Origin: Candidatus Planktophila sp.
GTDB lineage: Bacteria > Actinomycetota > Actinomycetes > Nanopelagicales > Nanopelagicaceae
Assembly (NCBI GenBank): GCA_003569185.1
Contig: BGOJ01000006.1
Coordinates: 62,001-126,000, forward strand
Direction of reading: 5' to 3'
DNA: 64,000 nt
Under the pieces are notes generated by a model. The model was not told the origin of the DNA, made no database searches, and saw nothing but the letters and a program-made list of their open reading frames with translations. Shown one piece after another: positions 56,563 to 64,000 of this stretch. Both the position numbers and the translations under genes were made by a program. How positions within the stretch are numbered: position 1 is the stretch's first letter; every line of letters begins with the position of its first letter.

Positions 56563-56693
56563 GCGATACCTACTTATCTGTTCTAAATTAGGTTTACCCC
56601 TTGCGAGGCAGGAGGGATAGTTTAGGCGGGGTGGGGAAAAAAGAAAAATCCGCTCAAAGAGCTTCAAATCTATGCGGGAAAATCTGCACCCTC

Positions 56694-57503
56694 CTAGAGC
56701 AAATCTGAGACTTCAACACCCAATCTGGCTAGCTGCTCTTTTCCACCATCTTCGGCGGTTAAAACAAAGATTTTGCCATCAGGAGTGATTGTGTAGGTGT
56801 GTTCAAAATGTGCACCAGTTGATGAATCATGAGAGACAACTGTCCAATCATCACTTAAAACTTTAGTGCGCTCATGTCCCCTGGTAATCATTGGTTCAAT
56901 TGCAAGTGCCATGCCAACTACTAACTCAGGCCCATTGCCAGCTGGTCCAAAATTTAAAATATGTGGCTCCTGATGCATCGCACTGCCAATGCCATGGCCA
57001 CCATACTCCCGCAAAATTCCATACTTACCTTGTGAATTTATATAACCTTCAATTGCTGCTGAGATATCAGTTAGCTTGGCACCCTTTTTACCTGCCGCAA
57101 TTCCTCGCCACATCGACTCTTGGCAAACATCCATTAGCTTTTGATTAGCCGCTTCCACCTCACCTAAACCAAATGAGATCGCAGCATCACCATGCCAGCC
57201 ATCAACTATCGCGCCAAAATCAATTGATAAAACATCACCAGATACTAATTTTCGTTTATTTGGAATTCCATGCACTACCTCTTCATTGACGGAGGCGCAG
57301 ATAACAGCTGGAAATCCGTGATAACCCAAAAAGGATGATGTTGCCCCATGTTTAGCTAAATTATTTGCCGCAATCTCATCTAGTTCTAAAGTAGTCATTC
57401 CAATTTGGGCTGATTGCTTAAGTAATTTCAAAGTGTCAGCCACTACTAACCCTGCTTTTCGCATTAACTTTAATTGCGATAGATCTTTAACCTCAATTGC
57501 CAT
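56694..57503 (-). CDS. map: Type I methionine aminopeptidase
   Basis: This enzyme of 269 residues removes the initiator methionine. It has [20 protein letters not shown] with the catalytic histidine near residue 79, the metal ligands in [41 protein letters not shown] and a further Glu in LAIEPMI. It lies 5 bp after adk in the common secY-adk-map-infA order. No N-terminal SH3-binding extension or zinc finger is present. Confidence 0.96.
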   Translation of the reverse strand: MAIEVKDLSQLKLMRKAGLVVADTLKLLKQSAQIGMTTLELDEIAANNLAKHGATSSFLGYHGFPAVICASVNEEVVHGIPNKRKLVSGDVLSIDFGAIVDGWHGDAAISFGLGEVEAANQKLMDVCQESMWRGIAAGKKGAKLTDISAAIEGYINSQGKYGILREYGGHGIGSAMHQEPHILNFGPAGNGPELVVGMALAIEPMITRGHERTKVLSDDWTVVSHDSSTGAHFEHTYTITPDGKIFVLTAEDGGKEQLARLGVEVSDLL

Positions 57504-57508
57504 ATTTA

Positions 57509-58150
57509 CTAACCTAAGGTTGAGATAGCTTTTTTGGTAATCTCAGAAACTTCCCCTAGGGCTGAGATAATTTTTAGTAGCCCCTTTGAGTTATAAAACT
57601 CAACAATTGGCGCAGTTTGATCGGTGTAGATCTCAAGCCGGCGAGTAACAACCTCTTCTTTGTCATCCTCTCGTTGGTAGAGCTCACCTTGGCATTTATC
57701 GCAAACTCCGGCCACCTTAGGCTTTTCAAATTCAACATGGGATGAAGCACCGCAACCACGACAGGTGCGACGACCGGATAATCGTTTAACAATTTCAGCA
57801 TTATCAATTTTTAGTTCCAGCACCGCATCTAGTGGCATTTTCTTTTCTACCAAGATTTGATCTAAAACTTGAGCTTGATTGGTGTTACGAGGAAAACCAT
57901 CTAGTAAAAAGCCATTGGCTACATCATTATTTCCAAGTCGATCTCTAACCATTTCATTGGTAACAGAATCTGGGACTAACTCACCGCGATCCATAAAGCT
58001 TTGCGCTTGTTTGCCAAGCTCGGTGCCATTTTTTAAATTAGCACGGAAAATATCACCGGTGGAGATATGTGGAATTTTGTAATGGGCAGCTAGATGAACT
58101 GCTTGTGTTCCTTTACCAGCACCTGGTGGTCCAACCAGGATTAATCGCAT
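57509..58150 (-). CDS. adk: Adenylate kinase
   Basis: This kinase of 213 residues interconverts ATP + AMP and 2 ADP. The P-loop GPPGAGKGTQ is at residues 7-16, ISTGDIFR near 29-36 and LLDGFPRNTNQA near 82-93. The LID domain is of the long type with four cysteines, CRGC and CDKC, and so probably binds zinc. The short-LID form known from mycobacteria is thus not the case here. It overlaps the secY stop by one base. Confidence 0.96.
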   Translation of the reverse strand: MRLILVGPPGAGKGTQAVHLAAHYKIPHISTGDIFRANLKNGTELGKQAQSFMDRGELVPDSVTNEMVRDRLGNNDVANGFLLDGFPRNTNQAQVLDQILVEKKMPLDAVLELKIDNAEIVKRLSGRRTCRGCGASSHVEFEKPKVAGVCDKCQGELYQREDDKEEVVTRRLEIYTDQTAPIVEFYNSKGLLKIISALGEVSEITKKAISTLG

Positions 58151-59445
58151 TAGCGCAAGAACCCCTCATAGGAACGTTGTTGTAGTTGAGATTCAATCTG
58201 CTTGGCAGTATCTAGACCAACACCAACAACGATCAAAATAGCAGTTCCACCAAATGGGAAGTTTTGTGAAGCCTGGAACAAAATTAATGCGATAAATGGA
58301 ATGATCGCAACAATTGAAAGATAGAGCGCACCTGGCGCAGTAATTCTTGATAATACATATTGCAAGTACTCAGAGGTTGGCTTACCTGCTCTAATTCCTG
58401 GAATAAAGCCGCCATACTGTTTCATATTGTCGGCAACCTCATCTGGATTGAAGGTAATTGCAACATAGAAGTAGGTGAAGAAAACAATTAAGAATGCATA
58501 GACGCCGATATAGAAGAAGTTATCGCCATTTACTAAGTTCTTTGATATCCAAGTTGCCCAGCCTGCTTGGCTGCCGCTGAAGTTAACAATCAAAGAAGGT
58601 ATATACAAAAGTGAGGAGGCGAAAATTACTGGGATAACACCAGATTGGTTTACCTTGATTGGAATATAAGTGCTAGTTCCACCGTATTGCTGACGTCCTA
58701 CCTGACGTTTTGCATACTGCACTGGAATTCGACGTTGCGCCTGCTCAACAAATACAACCGCTGCAACGATTAAAACTCCAACTGCCATAATAAATAGGAA
58801 TGCAAACCAGCCCTTTTGTAATTTAATTGACCAAAGTTGTCCTGGAAAACCAGCGGCGATTGATGTGAAAATTAAGATCGACATACCATTACCAACACCG
58901 CGATCGGTGATCAATTCACCTAACCACATAATTACTGATGTACCAGCAGTCATAACTGCGATCATGGTGATAATTCTTTGCCATGAGGTATCAGGAATAA
59001 TTGGCAGTGCGCAATTTGGGAAAATTCGACCATCAATTCTTGCCACCGCAATTAAGCCAGTTGATTGCAAGATTGCTAATCCAATAGTTAGGTAACGGGT
59101 GTATTGAGTTAGCTTGGCAGTTCCAGATTGTCCCTCTTTCTTTAAAGCTTCAAACCGAGGGATAACAACTGTTAACAACTGAACAATGATTGAGCTGGTG
59201 ATGTAAGGCATGATGCCGAGAGCAAAAACGCTAAGTTGAAGCAAAGCGCCACCGCTAAATAGGTTGATCAAACCAAATAAGCCACCAGTGTTTGCAGTTG
59301 CTAAACACTCCTGCACATTCACATAGGAAACTCCAGGAGTTGGAATTACTGAACCCAATCGAAATAGGGCCATGATAGAAAGAGTGAAGATAATCTTCTT
59401 ACGCAAATCAGGTGTCTTAAATGCCTTACCAAATGCTGCTAACAA
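58150..59445 (-). CDS. secY: Protein translocase subunit SecY
   Basis: The channel-forming subunit of the Sec translocon, with 431 residues and ten membrane segments. LFRLGSVIPTPGV near residues 27-39, the plug-containing segment with NLFSGGALLQLSVFALGIMPYI, LGELITDRGVGNGMS near 176-190, and QYGGFIPGIRAGKPTSEYL near 349-367 are family marks. The start is TTG after a ribosome-binding site AGAAGGGAG, which agrees with the normal N-terminus LAAFGKAFKTPDLRKK. adk overlaps its last base. Confidence 0.96.
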   Translation of the reverse strand: MLAAFGKAFKTPDLRKKIIFTLSIMALFRLGSVIPTPGVSYVNVQECLATANTGGLFGLINLFSGGALLQLSVFALGIMPYITSSIIVQLLTVVIPRFEALKKEGQSGTAKLTQYTRYLTIGLAILQSTGLIAVARIDGRIFPNCALPIIPDTSWQRIITMIAVMTAGTSVIMWLGELITDRGVGNGMSILIFTSIAAGFPGQLWSIKLQKGWFAFLFIMAVGVLIVAAVVFVEQAQRRIPVQYAKRQVGRQQYGGTSTYIPIKVNQSGVIPVIFASSLLYIPSLIVNFSGSQAGWATWISKNLVNGDNFFYIGVYAFLIVFFTYFYVAITFNPDEVADNMKQYGGFIPGIRAGKPTSEYLQYVLSRITAPGALYLSIVAIIPFIALILFQASQNFPFGGTAILIVVGVGLDTAKQIESQLQQRSYEGFLR

Positions 59446-59476
59446 GTTCTTCTCCCTTCTATCTAATCTTTAAGTA

Positions 59477-59917
59477 TTAAAGAGTCTTTGCAGATCCGCC
59501 AGCAGCTGAAATCTTTGCAGTTGCTGATGATGAAAATGCGTGAGCGAGTACGGAAACTTTTACTGAGATATCGCCATTTCCAAGTACTTTAACTGGATGA
59601 CCTTTACGGGCTGCACCCTTCTTAACTAAATCCTCAACTGTTACATCTCCACCCTTTGGGTAAAGTGAGTTAATAGTTGAGATATTTACCGCCTGATACT
59701 CAATTCTTTCTGGATTCTTAAATCCGCGAAGTTTTGGCAAGCGCATAACTAATGGCAACTGACCGCCTTCAAATCCAGCACGAACTACGTTACGTGCACG
59801 TGTTCCTTTGCCGCCTCGACCAGCTGTCTTTCCCTTAGAAGCTTCACCGCGACCCTTACGAGTCTTAGCTTTCTTAGCTCCTGGAGCTGGACGTAAATGA
59901 TGAACCTTAAGCACCAT
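59477..59917 (-). CDS. rplO: Ribosomal protein L15
   Basis: Large-subunit protein of 146 residues with the basic, glycine-rich start [54 protein letters not shown] near residues 48-66, and the C-terminal [20 protein letters not shown] core. It follows rpmD by 2 bp and precedes secY by 31 bp, the normal end of the spc operon. Confidence 0.96.
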   Translation of the reverse strand: MVLKVHHLRPAPGAKKAKTRKGRGEASKGKTAGRGGKGTRARNVVRAGFEGGQLPLVMRLPKLRGFKNPERIEYQAVNISTINSLYPKGGDVTVEDLVKKGAARKGHPVKVLGNGDISVKVSVLAHAFSSSATAKISAAGGSAKTL

Positions 59918-59919
59918 TG

Positions 59920-60102
59920 TTATTCAACCTCCTCAACTGCAATTAAATGACGCACGGCGTAAACCATGCCACGAATCTCTGGTCGATCTTCCTTCACAAC
60001 TACATCACCAATTCGCTTTAATCCAAGAGAGCGAAGCGTGTTTCGTTGATCTGGTGGATTGCCAACCTTAGATCTAATTTGAGTAACTTTTAATCTTGGC
60101 AT
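59920..60102 (-). CDS. rpmD: Ribosomal protein L30
   Basis: Large-subunit protein of 60 residues. [20 protein letters not shown] and [20 protein letters not shown] cover the conserved core, and the end [17 protein letters not shown] is the usual C-terminal helix and strand. It overlaps rpsE by one base and is followed by rplO after 2 bp. Confidence 0.95.
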   Translation of the reverse strand: MPRLKVTQIRSKVGNPPDQRNTLRSLGLKRIGDVVVKEDRPEIRGMVYAVRHLIAVEEVE

Positions 60103-60725
60103 TAGGCACCAACCTTTACTTGCTCTGCAATCAAACGAGTAATCGCAGCAGGTGCAACATCTTCAAGTGGACGACCACGACGAGCTGCAATCGCAGTTGG
60201 ATTTTCCAACATCTTCAATGCTGCCGCAGTTGCGTGCACCATATTGATTGGATTTCCAGATCCTAAAGATTTTGTTAATACATCTGTGATACCAGCGCAC
60301 TCAAGTACGGCACGAACTGGACCACCAGCGATTACACCAGTACCTGGCGATGCTGGACGAAGCAAAATAACTCCGGCAGCTTTTTCACCTTGAACTGGGT
60401 GCGGAATAGTTCCATTTAACAATGGGACTTTAAAGAAATTCTTCTTGCCATCTTCAACTGCTTTAGCAATAGCTTGTGGAACCTCTTTGGCTTTTCCATA
60501 TCCAACGCCAACCATTCCTTTGCCATCGCCAACCACAATTAATGCAGTAAAGGAGAAACGACGTCCACCCTTTACAACCTTGGCAACACGATTAATAAAT
60601 ACCACGCGCTCGGTGTATGGAGACTTCTCCTTTTGGAAATCACCATCACGACGCTCGCGCTTTTCACGACCGCCCTTTGGCTTATCCTCACGGGCGCCGG
60701 TGTTAGTAGCTGGTGTACCGGCCAT
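60102..60725 (-). CDS. rpsE: Ribosomal protein S5
   Basis: Small-subunit protein of 207 residues. A charged N-terminal extension of about 40 residues ([20 protein letters not shown]) comes before the dsRNA-binding part [20 protein letters not shown] and [20 protein letters not shown], then [20 protein letters not shown] and [16 protein letters not shown]5 takes part in decoding accuracy and helicase activity. It overlaps rplR and rpmD by one base each. Confidence 0.96.
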   Translation of the reverse strand: MAGTPATNTGAREDKPKGGREKRERRDGDFQKEKSPYTERVVFINRVAKVVKGGRRFSFTALIVVGDGKGMVGVGYGKAKEVPQAIAKAVEDGKKNFFKVPLLNGTIPHPVQGEKAAGVILLRPASPGTGVIAGGPVRAVLECAGITDVLTKSLGSGNPINMVHATAAALKMLENPTAIAARRGRPLEDVAPAAITRLIAEQVKVGA

Positions 60726-61102
60726 TAGAACTCCAATCCATTTGCACGAGCACTTGTTGCAACTGCTGCAACACGGCCGTGGAACTTATTACCACCGCGG
60801 TCAAAGACCACAGCAGAAATTCCTTTTTCTTTTGCACGCTTTGCGATCAACTCGCCAACCTGCTTTGCCTTTGCGGTTTTATCACCAGCAAATGCACGCA
60901 ACTCTTTCTCCATTGTGGAGGCAGAAGCTAAAGTTTTTGAAGTTGAATCATCAACAACCTGCACAAATAAGTGACGGGCTGATCGAGATACAACTAACCG
61001 AGGACGCTCTGTTGTGCCAACAACTCGCTTGCGCAAGCGGAAGTGACGACGGGCACGGGCCTTTGTTGCTGAACCCTTAACGACTTTATAACCGATAGCC
61101 AT
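60725..61102 (-). CDS. rplR: Ribosomal protein L18
   Basis: Large-subunit protein of 125 residues that binds 5S rRNA. It shows [37 protein letters not shown], and the C-terminal [20 protein letters not shown]. It overlaps rplF and rpsE by single bases within the spc operon. Confidence 0.96.
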   Translation of the reverse strand: MAIGYKVVKGSATKARARRHFRLRKRVVGTTERPRLVVSRSARHLFVQVVDDSTSKTLASASTMEKELRAFAGDKTAKAKQVGELIAKRAKEKGISAVVFDRGGNKFHGRVAAVATSARANGLEF

Positions 61103-61641
61103 TATTTCTTACCTGTCTTTCCTTGCTTGCGGCGGATATGTGCACCTTCTAAATGCAGACCCTTACCTTTGTATGGATCAACCTTGCGAAGTTTTTGAAT
61201 CTTGGCAGCAGTCTCACCAACTAATTGTTTGTTAATACCAACAACTGTTATTTCTGTTGGGGAATCAATTTTGAAAGTGATGCCCTCATCAGCGATGAAG
61301 TTGATTGGATGGCTGTAGCCAAGTGCGAACTCAAGGTCTTTGCCCTTAGCTGCAACTTTGTAACCAACGCCAACAATATTTATCTTCTTGCTATATCCCT
61401 TTGTTACACCCTCGATCATGTTAGAGATCATGGTGCGAGACATGCCGTGAAGTGAACGTGCTTCACGTGTCTCATTTGGACGAGAAATAGTAAGAGTTGA
61501 ACCCTCTTGCTTAGCTGCAATTGGTTCAGCAAGTACATGAGTCAATGTTCCCTTAGGACCTTTAACTGATACTGATTGACCAGCAACATTTACCTCAACT
61601 CCAGATGGAATTGTGATTGGCATTTTTCCAATACGTGACAT
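61102..61641 (-). CDS. rplF: Ribosomal protein L6
   Basis: Large-subunit protein of 179 residues with two related domains. [17 protein letters not shown] is the start, [20 protein letters not shown] near residues 63-82 joins the domains, and [20 protein letters not shown] near 157-176 binds near the sarcin-ricin loop. It lies 4 bp after rpsH and overlaps rplR by one base. Confidence 0.96.
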   Translation of the reverse strand: MSRIGKMPITIPSGVEVNVAGQSVSVKGPKGTLTHVLAEPIAAKQEGSTLTISRPNETREARSLHGMSRTMISNMIEGVTKGYSKKINIVGVGYKVAAKGKDLEFALGYSHPINFIADEGITFKIDSPTEITVVGINKQLVGETAAKIQKLRKVDPYKGKGLHLEGAHIRRKQGKTGKK

Positions 61642-61645
61642 TAGA

Positions 61646-62050
61646 TCACCATACGTAGGCGAGAACTTCTCCGCCTACACCTTGCTTATTGGCTTGCTTA
61701 TCTGTCAGCAAACCAGAGGAGGTTGAAATAATTGCAACACCAAGTCCACCTAAAACTTTAGGTAGTGAGGTTGATTTTGCGTAAACGCGAAGTCCTGGCT
61801 TTGAAACACGACGAAGACCAGCAATTGATCGCTCGCGATTTGAACCAAACTTAAGATCTAAAACTAGAGTTTTGCCAAACCCAGTTGGATTGCTTTCAAT
61901 ATGAAAACCAGAGATGAATCCCTCTTGTTTTAATATCTCCGCAATTCGAGCTTTTACCGAAGATGAAGGCATTGAAACCTTCTCATGGTAAGCCGAGTTG
62001 GCGTTACGCAAACGTGCAAGCATGTCTGCGATCGGATCTGTCATTGTCAT
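61646..62050 (-). CDS. rpsH: Ribosomal protein S8
   Basis: Small-subunit protein of 134 residues with [40 protein letters not shown] and the 16S-binding C-terminus [29 protein letters not shown]. The ATG at 62050 was chosen: AGAGG lies 8 nt before it, and an ATG two codons later is the other option. A longer upstream reading frame only runs through rpsN in another frame. In E. coli S8 represses its own operon by binding mRNA; a hairpin leader lies just before this gene. Confidence 0.95.
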   Translation of the reverse strand: MTMTDPIADMLARLRNANSAYHEKVSMPSSSVKARIAEILKQEGFISGFHIESNPTGFGKTLVLDLKFGSNRERSIAGLRRVSKPGLRVYAKSTSLPKVLGGLGVAIISTSSGLLTDKQANKQGVGGEVLAYVW

Positions 62051-62100
62051 TACTTTGGCCTCTGGCCTTTCTCGAAATGGTTTCCGCAATTTTGCGGACC
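62051..62100 (-). promoter_or_regulatory. Hairpin leader before rpsH
   Basis: On the minus strand TCCGCAA and TTGCGGA (62092-62098, 62083-62089) form a perfect 7-bp stem with a 2-base loop, extendable by GGT/ACC with one extra base. Nearer the gene GGCC-AGA-GGCC (62057-62067) can fold so that part of the ribosome-binding site AGAGG is paired. This may tune rpsH translation; a link to S8 is only a guess. Confidence 0.35.
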
Positions 62101-62129
62101 TGCTCCGTAGTTGATAGTTGGGTTTTGTA

Positions 62130-62315
62130 TTACCAAGAAGCCTTGGTGATACCTGGTAACTCTCCAGCATGTGCCATTTCGCGGAAGCAAATACGGCAAA
62201 TACCAAATTTTTGATAGACCGAATGAACGCGGCCACAACGTTGGCATCTTGTATAACCGCGAACCTTAAACTTTGGTTTACGGCTAGCTCTAACCTTTAG
62301 TGATGTTTTTGCCAT
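62130..62315 (-). CDS. rpsN: Ribosomal protein S14, zinc-binding type (type Z)
   Basis: Small-subunit protein of 61 residues. The start [20 protein letters not shown] is followed by two C-x-x-C pairs, CQRC and CRIC, which bind zinc, and the end is [11 protein letters not shown]. The short zinc type is the ribosomal-operon copy; a zinc-free S14 may exist elsewhere in the genome. It lies 15 bp after rplE. Confidence 0.96.
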   Translation of the reverse strand: MAKTSLKVRASRKPKFKVRGYTRCQRCGRVHSVYQKFGICRICFREMAHAGELPGITKASW

Positions 62316-62330
62316 TAGTTGGTGCCTCTC

Positions 62331-62888
62331 TTAATTTTCCCGGAAAGGGAAACCAAGTGCGCGAAGCAACTCTCTTCCCTCTTCGTCAGTTTTAGCTGTG
62401 GTAACTAAAGTGATATCCATTCCGCGAGTGCGATCGATCTTGTCTTGTTCGATCTCTGGGAATACAACCTGCTCAGTTAATCCAAATGTGTAATTACCAT
62501 TTCCATCAAATTGCTTTGGTGAAAGTCCACGGAAGTCGCGGATACGTGGCAATGCGATTGAAAGCAGACGATCGGTGAACTCCCACATACGATCATTGCG
62601 AAGTGTTACGTGAGCGCCAATTGGCATGTTCTCACGCAATTTAAATTGCGCAATTGATTTACGTGAACGAGTTACCTGTGGTCGCTGTCCAGTAATGGTG
62701 GCAAGATCGCGAATTGCACCCTCGATTAACTTTGAATCGCGAGCAGCTTCGCCAACACCCATGTTCACAACAACTTTGGTAAGTGTTGGAATTTGCATCA
62801 CATTCTTATAACCAAACTTGGCTTTAAGAGCTGGTGCAATCTCTGCTTTGTAACGTCCTTTTAGACGTGGTGCTAAATCAGTAGACAT
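62331..62888 (-). CDS. rplE: Ribosomal protein L5
   Basis: Large-subunit protein of 185 residues that binds 5S rRNA and contacts the small subunit. It has [20 protein letters not shown] near residues 34-53, [20 protein letters not shown] near 71-90, and the late [20 protein letters not shown]. The start overlaps the rplX stop by one base. Confidence 0.96.
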   Translation of the reverse strand: MSTDLAPRLKGRYKAEIAPALKAKFGYKNVMQIPTLTKVVVNMGVGEAARDSKLIEGAIRDLATITGQRPQVTRSRKSIAQFKLRENMPIGAHVTLRNDRMWEFTDRLLSIALPRIRDFRGLSPKQFDGNGNYTFGLTEQVVFPEIEQDKIDRTRGMDITLVTTAKTDEEGRELLRALGFPFREN

Positions 62889-63205
62889 TAGGCATCCTTT
62901 CCAGAGCGGCGAGAGATGCGAACATTTTTGCCAGCATCATCTTTACGTGCGCCAATTCGAGTTGCCTTGCCATCGCCATCAACTAACATCACGTTAGATA
63001 GGTGAATTGCAGATTCAACAGTGGTAATTCCGCCAACCTTTACGCCACGATCAGAGGTAGTTTCCTTGGTGTGACGCTTTACGCGGTTAACACCTTCAAC
63101 TAAAACTCGTGCCCGGATACGGTCAACTGAAAGTACAGTGCCAGTTGTGCCCTTATCTTTTCCAGCAATTACCTGCACGGTATCGCCTTTACGAATGTTT
63201 GCCAT
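62888..63205 (-). CDS. rplX: Ribosomal protein L24
   Basis: Large-subunit assembly initiator of 105 residues with a KOW motif, [20 protein letters not shown], near the start, then [14 protein letters not shown] and the C-terminal [18 protein letters not shown]. It follows rplN by 2 bp. Confidence 0.96.
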   Translation of the reverse strand: MANIRKGDTVQVIAGKDKGTTGTVLSVDRIRARVLVEGVNRVKRHTKETTSDRGVKVGGITTVESAIHLSNVMLVDGDGKATRIGARKDDAGKNVRISRRSGKDA

Positions 63206-63207
63206 TT

Positions 63208-63576
63208 TTATAGCACCTCCGGAGCAAGTGAAATAATTCGCATAAATCTCTTATCTCGAAGTTCGCGAGCAACTGGTCCGAAGATACGTGTGCCACGTGG
63301 CTCACCATCATCTTTAACAATTACTGCAGCATTCTCATCAAAACGAATATATGAACCATCAGCACGACGGTTCTCCTTTACGGTACGAACGATGACAGCT
63401 TTAACAACTTCACCCTTCTTAACCTGGCCACCAGGAATTGCATCCTTAACAGAGCAAACAATGATGTCGCCAATACCTGCATAGCGACGTGATGAGCCAC
63501 CGAGCACACGGATGCAAAGTAATTCCTTTGCGCCGGTGTTATCGGCAACGCGTAAGCGTGACTCTTGTTGAATCAT
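63208..63576 (-). CDS. rplN: Ribosomal protein L14
   Basis: Large-subunit protein of 122 residues. [40 protein letters not shown] and [12 protein letters not shown] with [19 protein letters not shown] are the usual conserved segments. It lies 9 bp after rpsQ and sits at the subunit interface of the ribosome. Confidence 0.97.
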   Translation of the reverse strand: MIQQESRLRVADNTGAKELLCIRVLGGSSRRYAGIGDIIVCSVKDAIPGGQVKKGEVVKAVIVRTVKENRRADGSYIRFDENAAVIVKDDGEPRGTRIFGPVARELRDKRFMRIISLAPEVL

Positions 63577-63585
63577 TTTTGCCCC

Positions 63586-63870
63586 TTACTTGGCCTTCTC
63601 AAGAATCTCAACCACACGCCAGCGCTTTGTTGCTGATAGTGGACGAGTTTCCATGATTAAAACGCGATCGCCGATGCCAGCTGAGTTGCTTTCATCGTGA
63701 GCTTTTAACTTGCGAGAGCGAGTCAAAACTTTGCTATACATGCCGTGCTTGATTCGATCTTGAATTGAAACCACAACAGTTTTATCCATCTTGTCGCTGG
63801 TAACGATTCCTTCACGAGTTTTACGGAATGGACGCTCTACAGAATTAGCTGATGCTTTTTCTTTACTCAT
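63586..63870 (-). CDS. rpsQ: Ribosomal protein S17
   Basis: Small-subunit protein of 94 residues. After an N-terminal extension of about 16 residues the OB fold reads [20 protein letters not shown], then [20 protein letters not shown] and [18 protein letters not shown]. It overlaps the rpmC stop by 4 bp (ATGA). Confidence 0.96.
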   Translation of the reverse strand: MSKEKASANSVERPFRKTREGIVTSDKMDKTVVVSIQDRIKHGMYSKVLTRSRKLKAHDESNSAGIGDRVLIMETRPLSATKRWRVVEILEKAK

Positions 63871-64000
63871 GCGCTCACTCCAATCCCTAGTTCACGTTCA
63901 CGTAAAATTGTGTAAATCCGGGCAATCTCTTTACGCACGGCAGTAAGTCGACCATGGTTTTCTAATTGGCCAGTTGCTGCTTGGAAACGTAGGTTGAATA
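63867..64000 (-). CDS. rpmC: Ribosomal protein L29, C-terminal part (cut by window edge)
   Basis: The frame ends at a TGA at 63867-63869 and runs to the window edge without a start. The 44 visible residues include [18 protein letters not shown], then [20 protein letters not shown], which is the L29 pattern (LFNLRFQ...GQLEN..RLR.VRR.IARI.T..RE). The end VSA is a short tail. rplP and the other upstream S10-operon genes must lie beyond the window. Confidence 0.94.
   Translation of the reverse strand, partial: FNLRFQAATGQLENHGRLTAVRKEIARIYTILRERELGIGVSA

Noticed and set aside
60445-61080. Long plus-strand open frame of about 211 codons opposite rpsE and rplR
   Set aside because: It lies entirely antisense to two clearly conserved ribosomal protein genes, has no family motifs and no ribosome-binding site; it is a shadow of codon bias.

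Overview
The window is a continuous, gene-dense stretch of the chromosome of a low-GC, streamlined actinobacterium. Evidence seen in the sequence: AT-rich DNA, intergenic gaps usually under 100 bp, many ATGA-type start/stop overlaps, and the actinobacterial gene order sucC-sucD-DUF6350-folD-DUF3017-mdh-icd. DUF6350 and DUF3017 are families known from Actinobacteria. GuaB3, a polyphosphate-glucokinase-like ROK kinase, a zinc-type S14 and a His-tailed GroEL fit the same group. A freshwater planktonic lineage such as Nanopelagicales (acI) is my inference, not shown by the sequence. No tRNA, rRNA, insertion sequence or CRISPR array was seen, and no gene-free stretch exceeds 300 bp.

Layout. 1-4.7 kb: envelope genes (partial GT2 glycosyltransferase, LytR-CpsA-Psr protein, UDP-glucose dehydrogenase), a CoA-binding protein, an internally deleted PurK relative, and Maf. 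4.7-10.4 kb (+): purine nucleoside phosphorylase, phosphosugar mutase, DeoC, aldehyde dehydrogenase and a short ALDH-like protein. 10.4-18.2 kb (-): adenosine deaminase, thymidine phosphorylase, cytidine deaminase and a BmpA-type nucleoside ABC transporter. The two operons meet stop codon to stop codon. Together they form a nearly complete route from imported nucleosides to free bases, pentose phosphates, glyceraldehyde-3-phosphate and acetaldehyde/acetate. 18.4-23 kb: a second BMP-like protein, trpS, a CNNM/CBS protein, and an orphan MsmK/UgpC-type ATPase. 23-31.7 kb (-): TCA genes, folD and PcrA helicase. 31.8-39.8 kb: PIG-L deacetylase, cyclophilin, GuaB3, glucokinase, groES-groEL under a CIRCE operator, and the t6A genes tsaE, tsaB-rimI (fused) and tsaD. 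39.8-47.3 kb: alr, a Liv-type transporter and a secreted hydrolase. 47.3-51.1 kb: PAP2, glmS, glmM. 51.1-64 kb: ribosomal protein genes rpmC(partial) to rpsI, with secY, adk, map, infA, rpoA and truA.

Main points for a second look. (1) A structured leader before rpsM has two hairpins, and the loop of the first is perfectly complementary over 9 nt to a segment just upstream of the start codon; this looks like a pseudoknot regulator of the S13-S11-S4-alpha operon. (2) The PurK relative has lost about 100 residues covering the first part of the ATP-grasp fold, and purN/purH are absent from the place where relatives usually carry them; next to a nucleoside salvage cluster this suggests reduced purine synthesis. 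(3) Three conserved genes (purine nucleoside phosphorylase, a nucleoside permease, truA) each carry a one-base deletion in a homopolymer run, which points to sequencing or assembly error rather than true decay. (4) A 12-bp terminator-like hairpin lies inside the first codons of truA, directly after rplQ.
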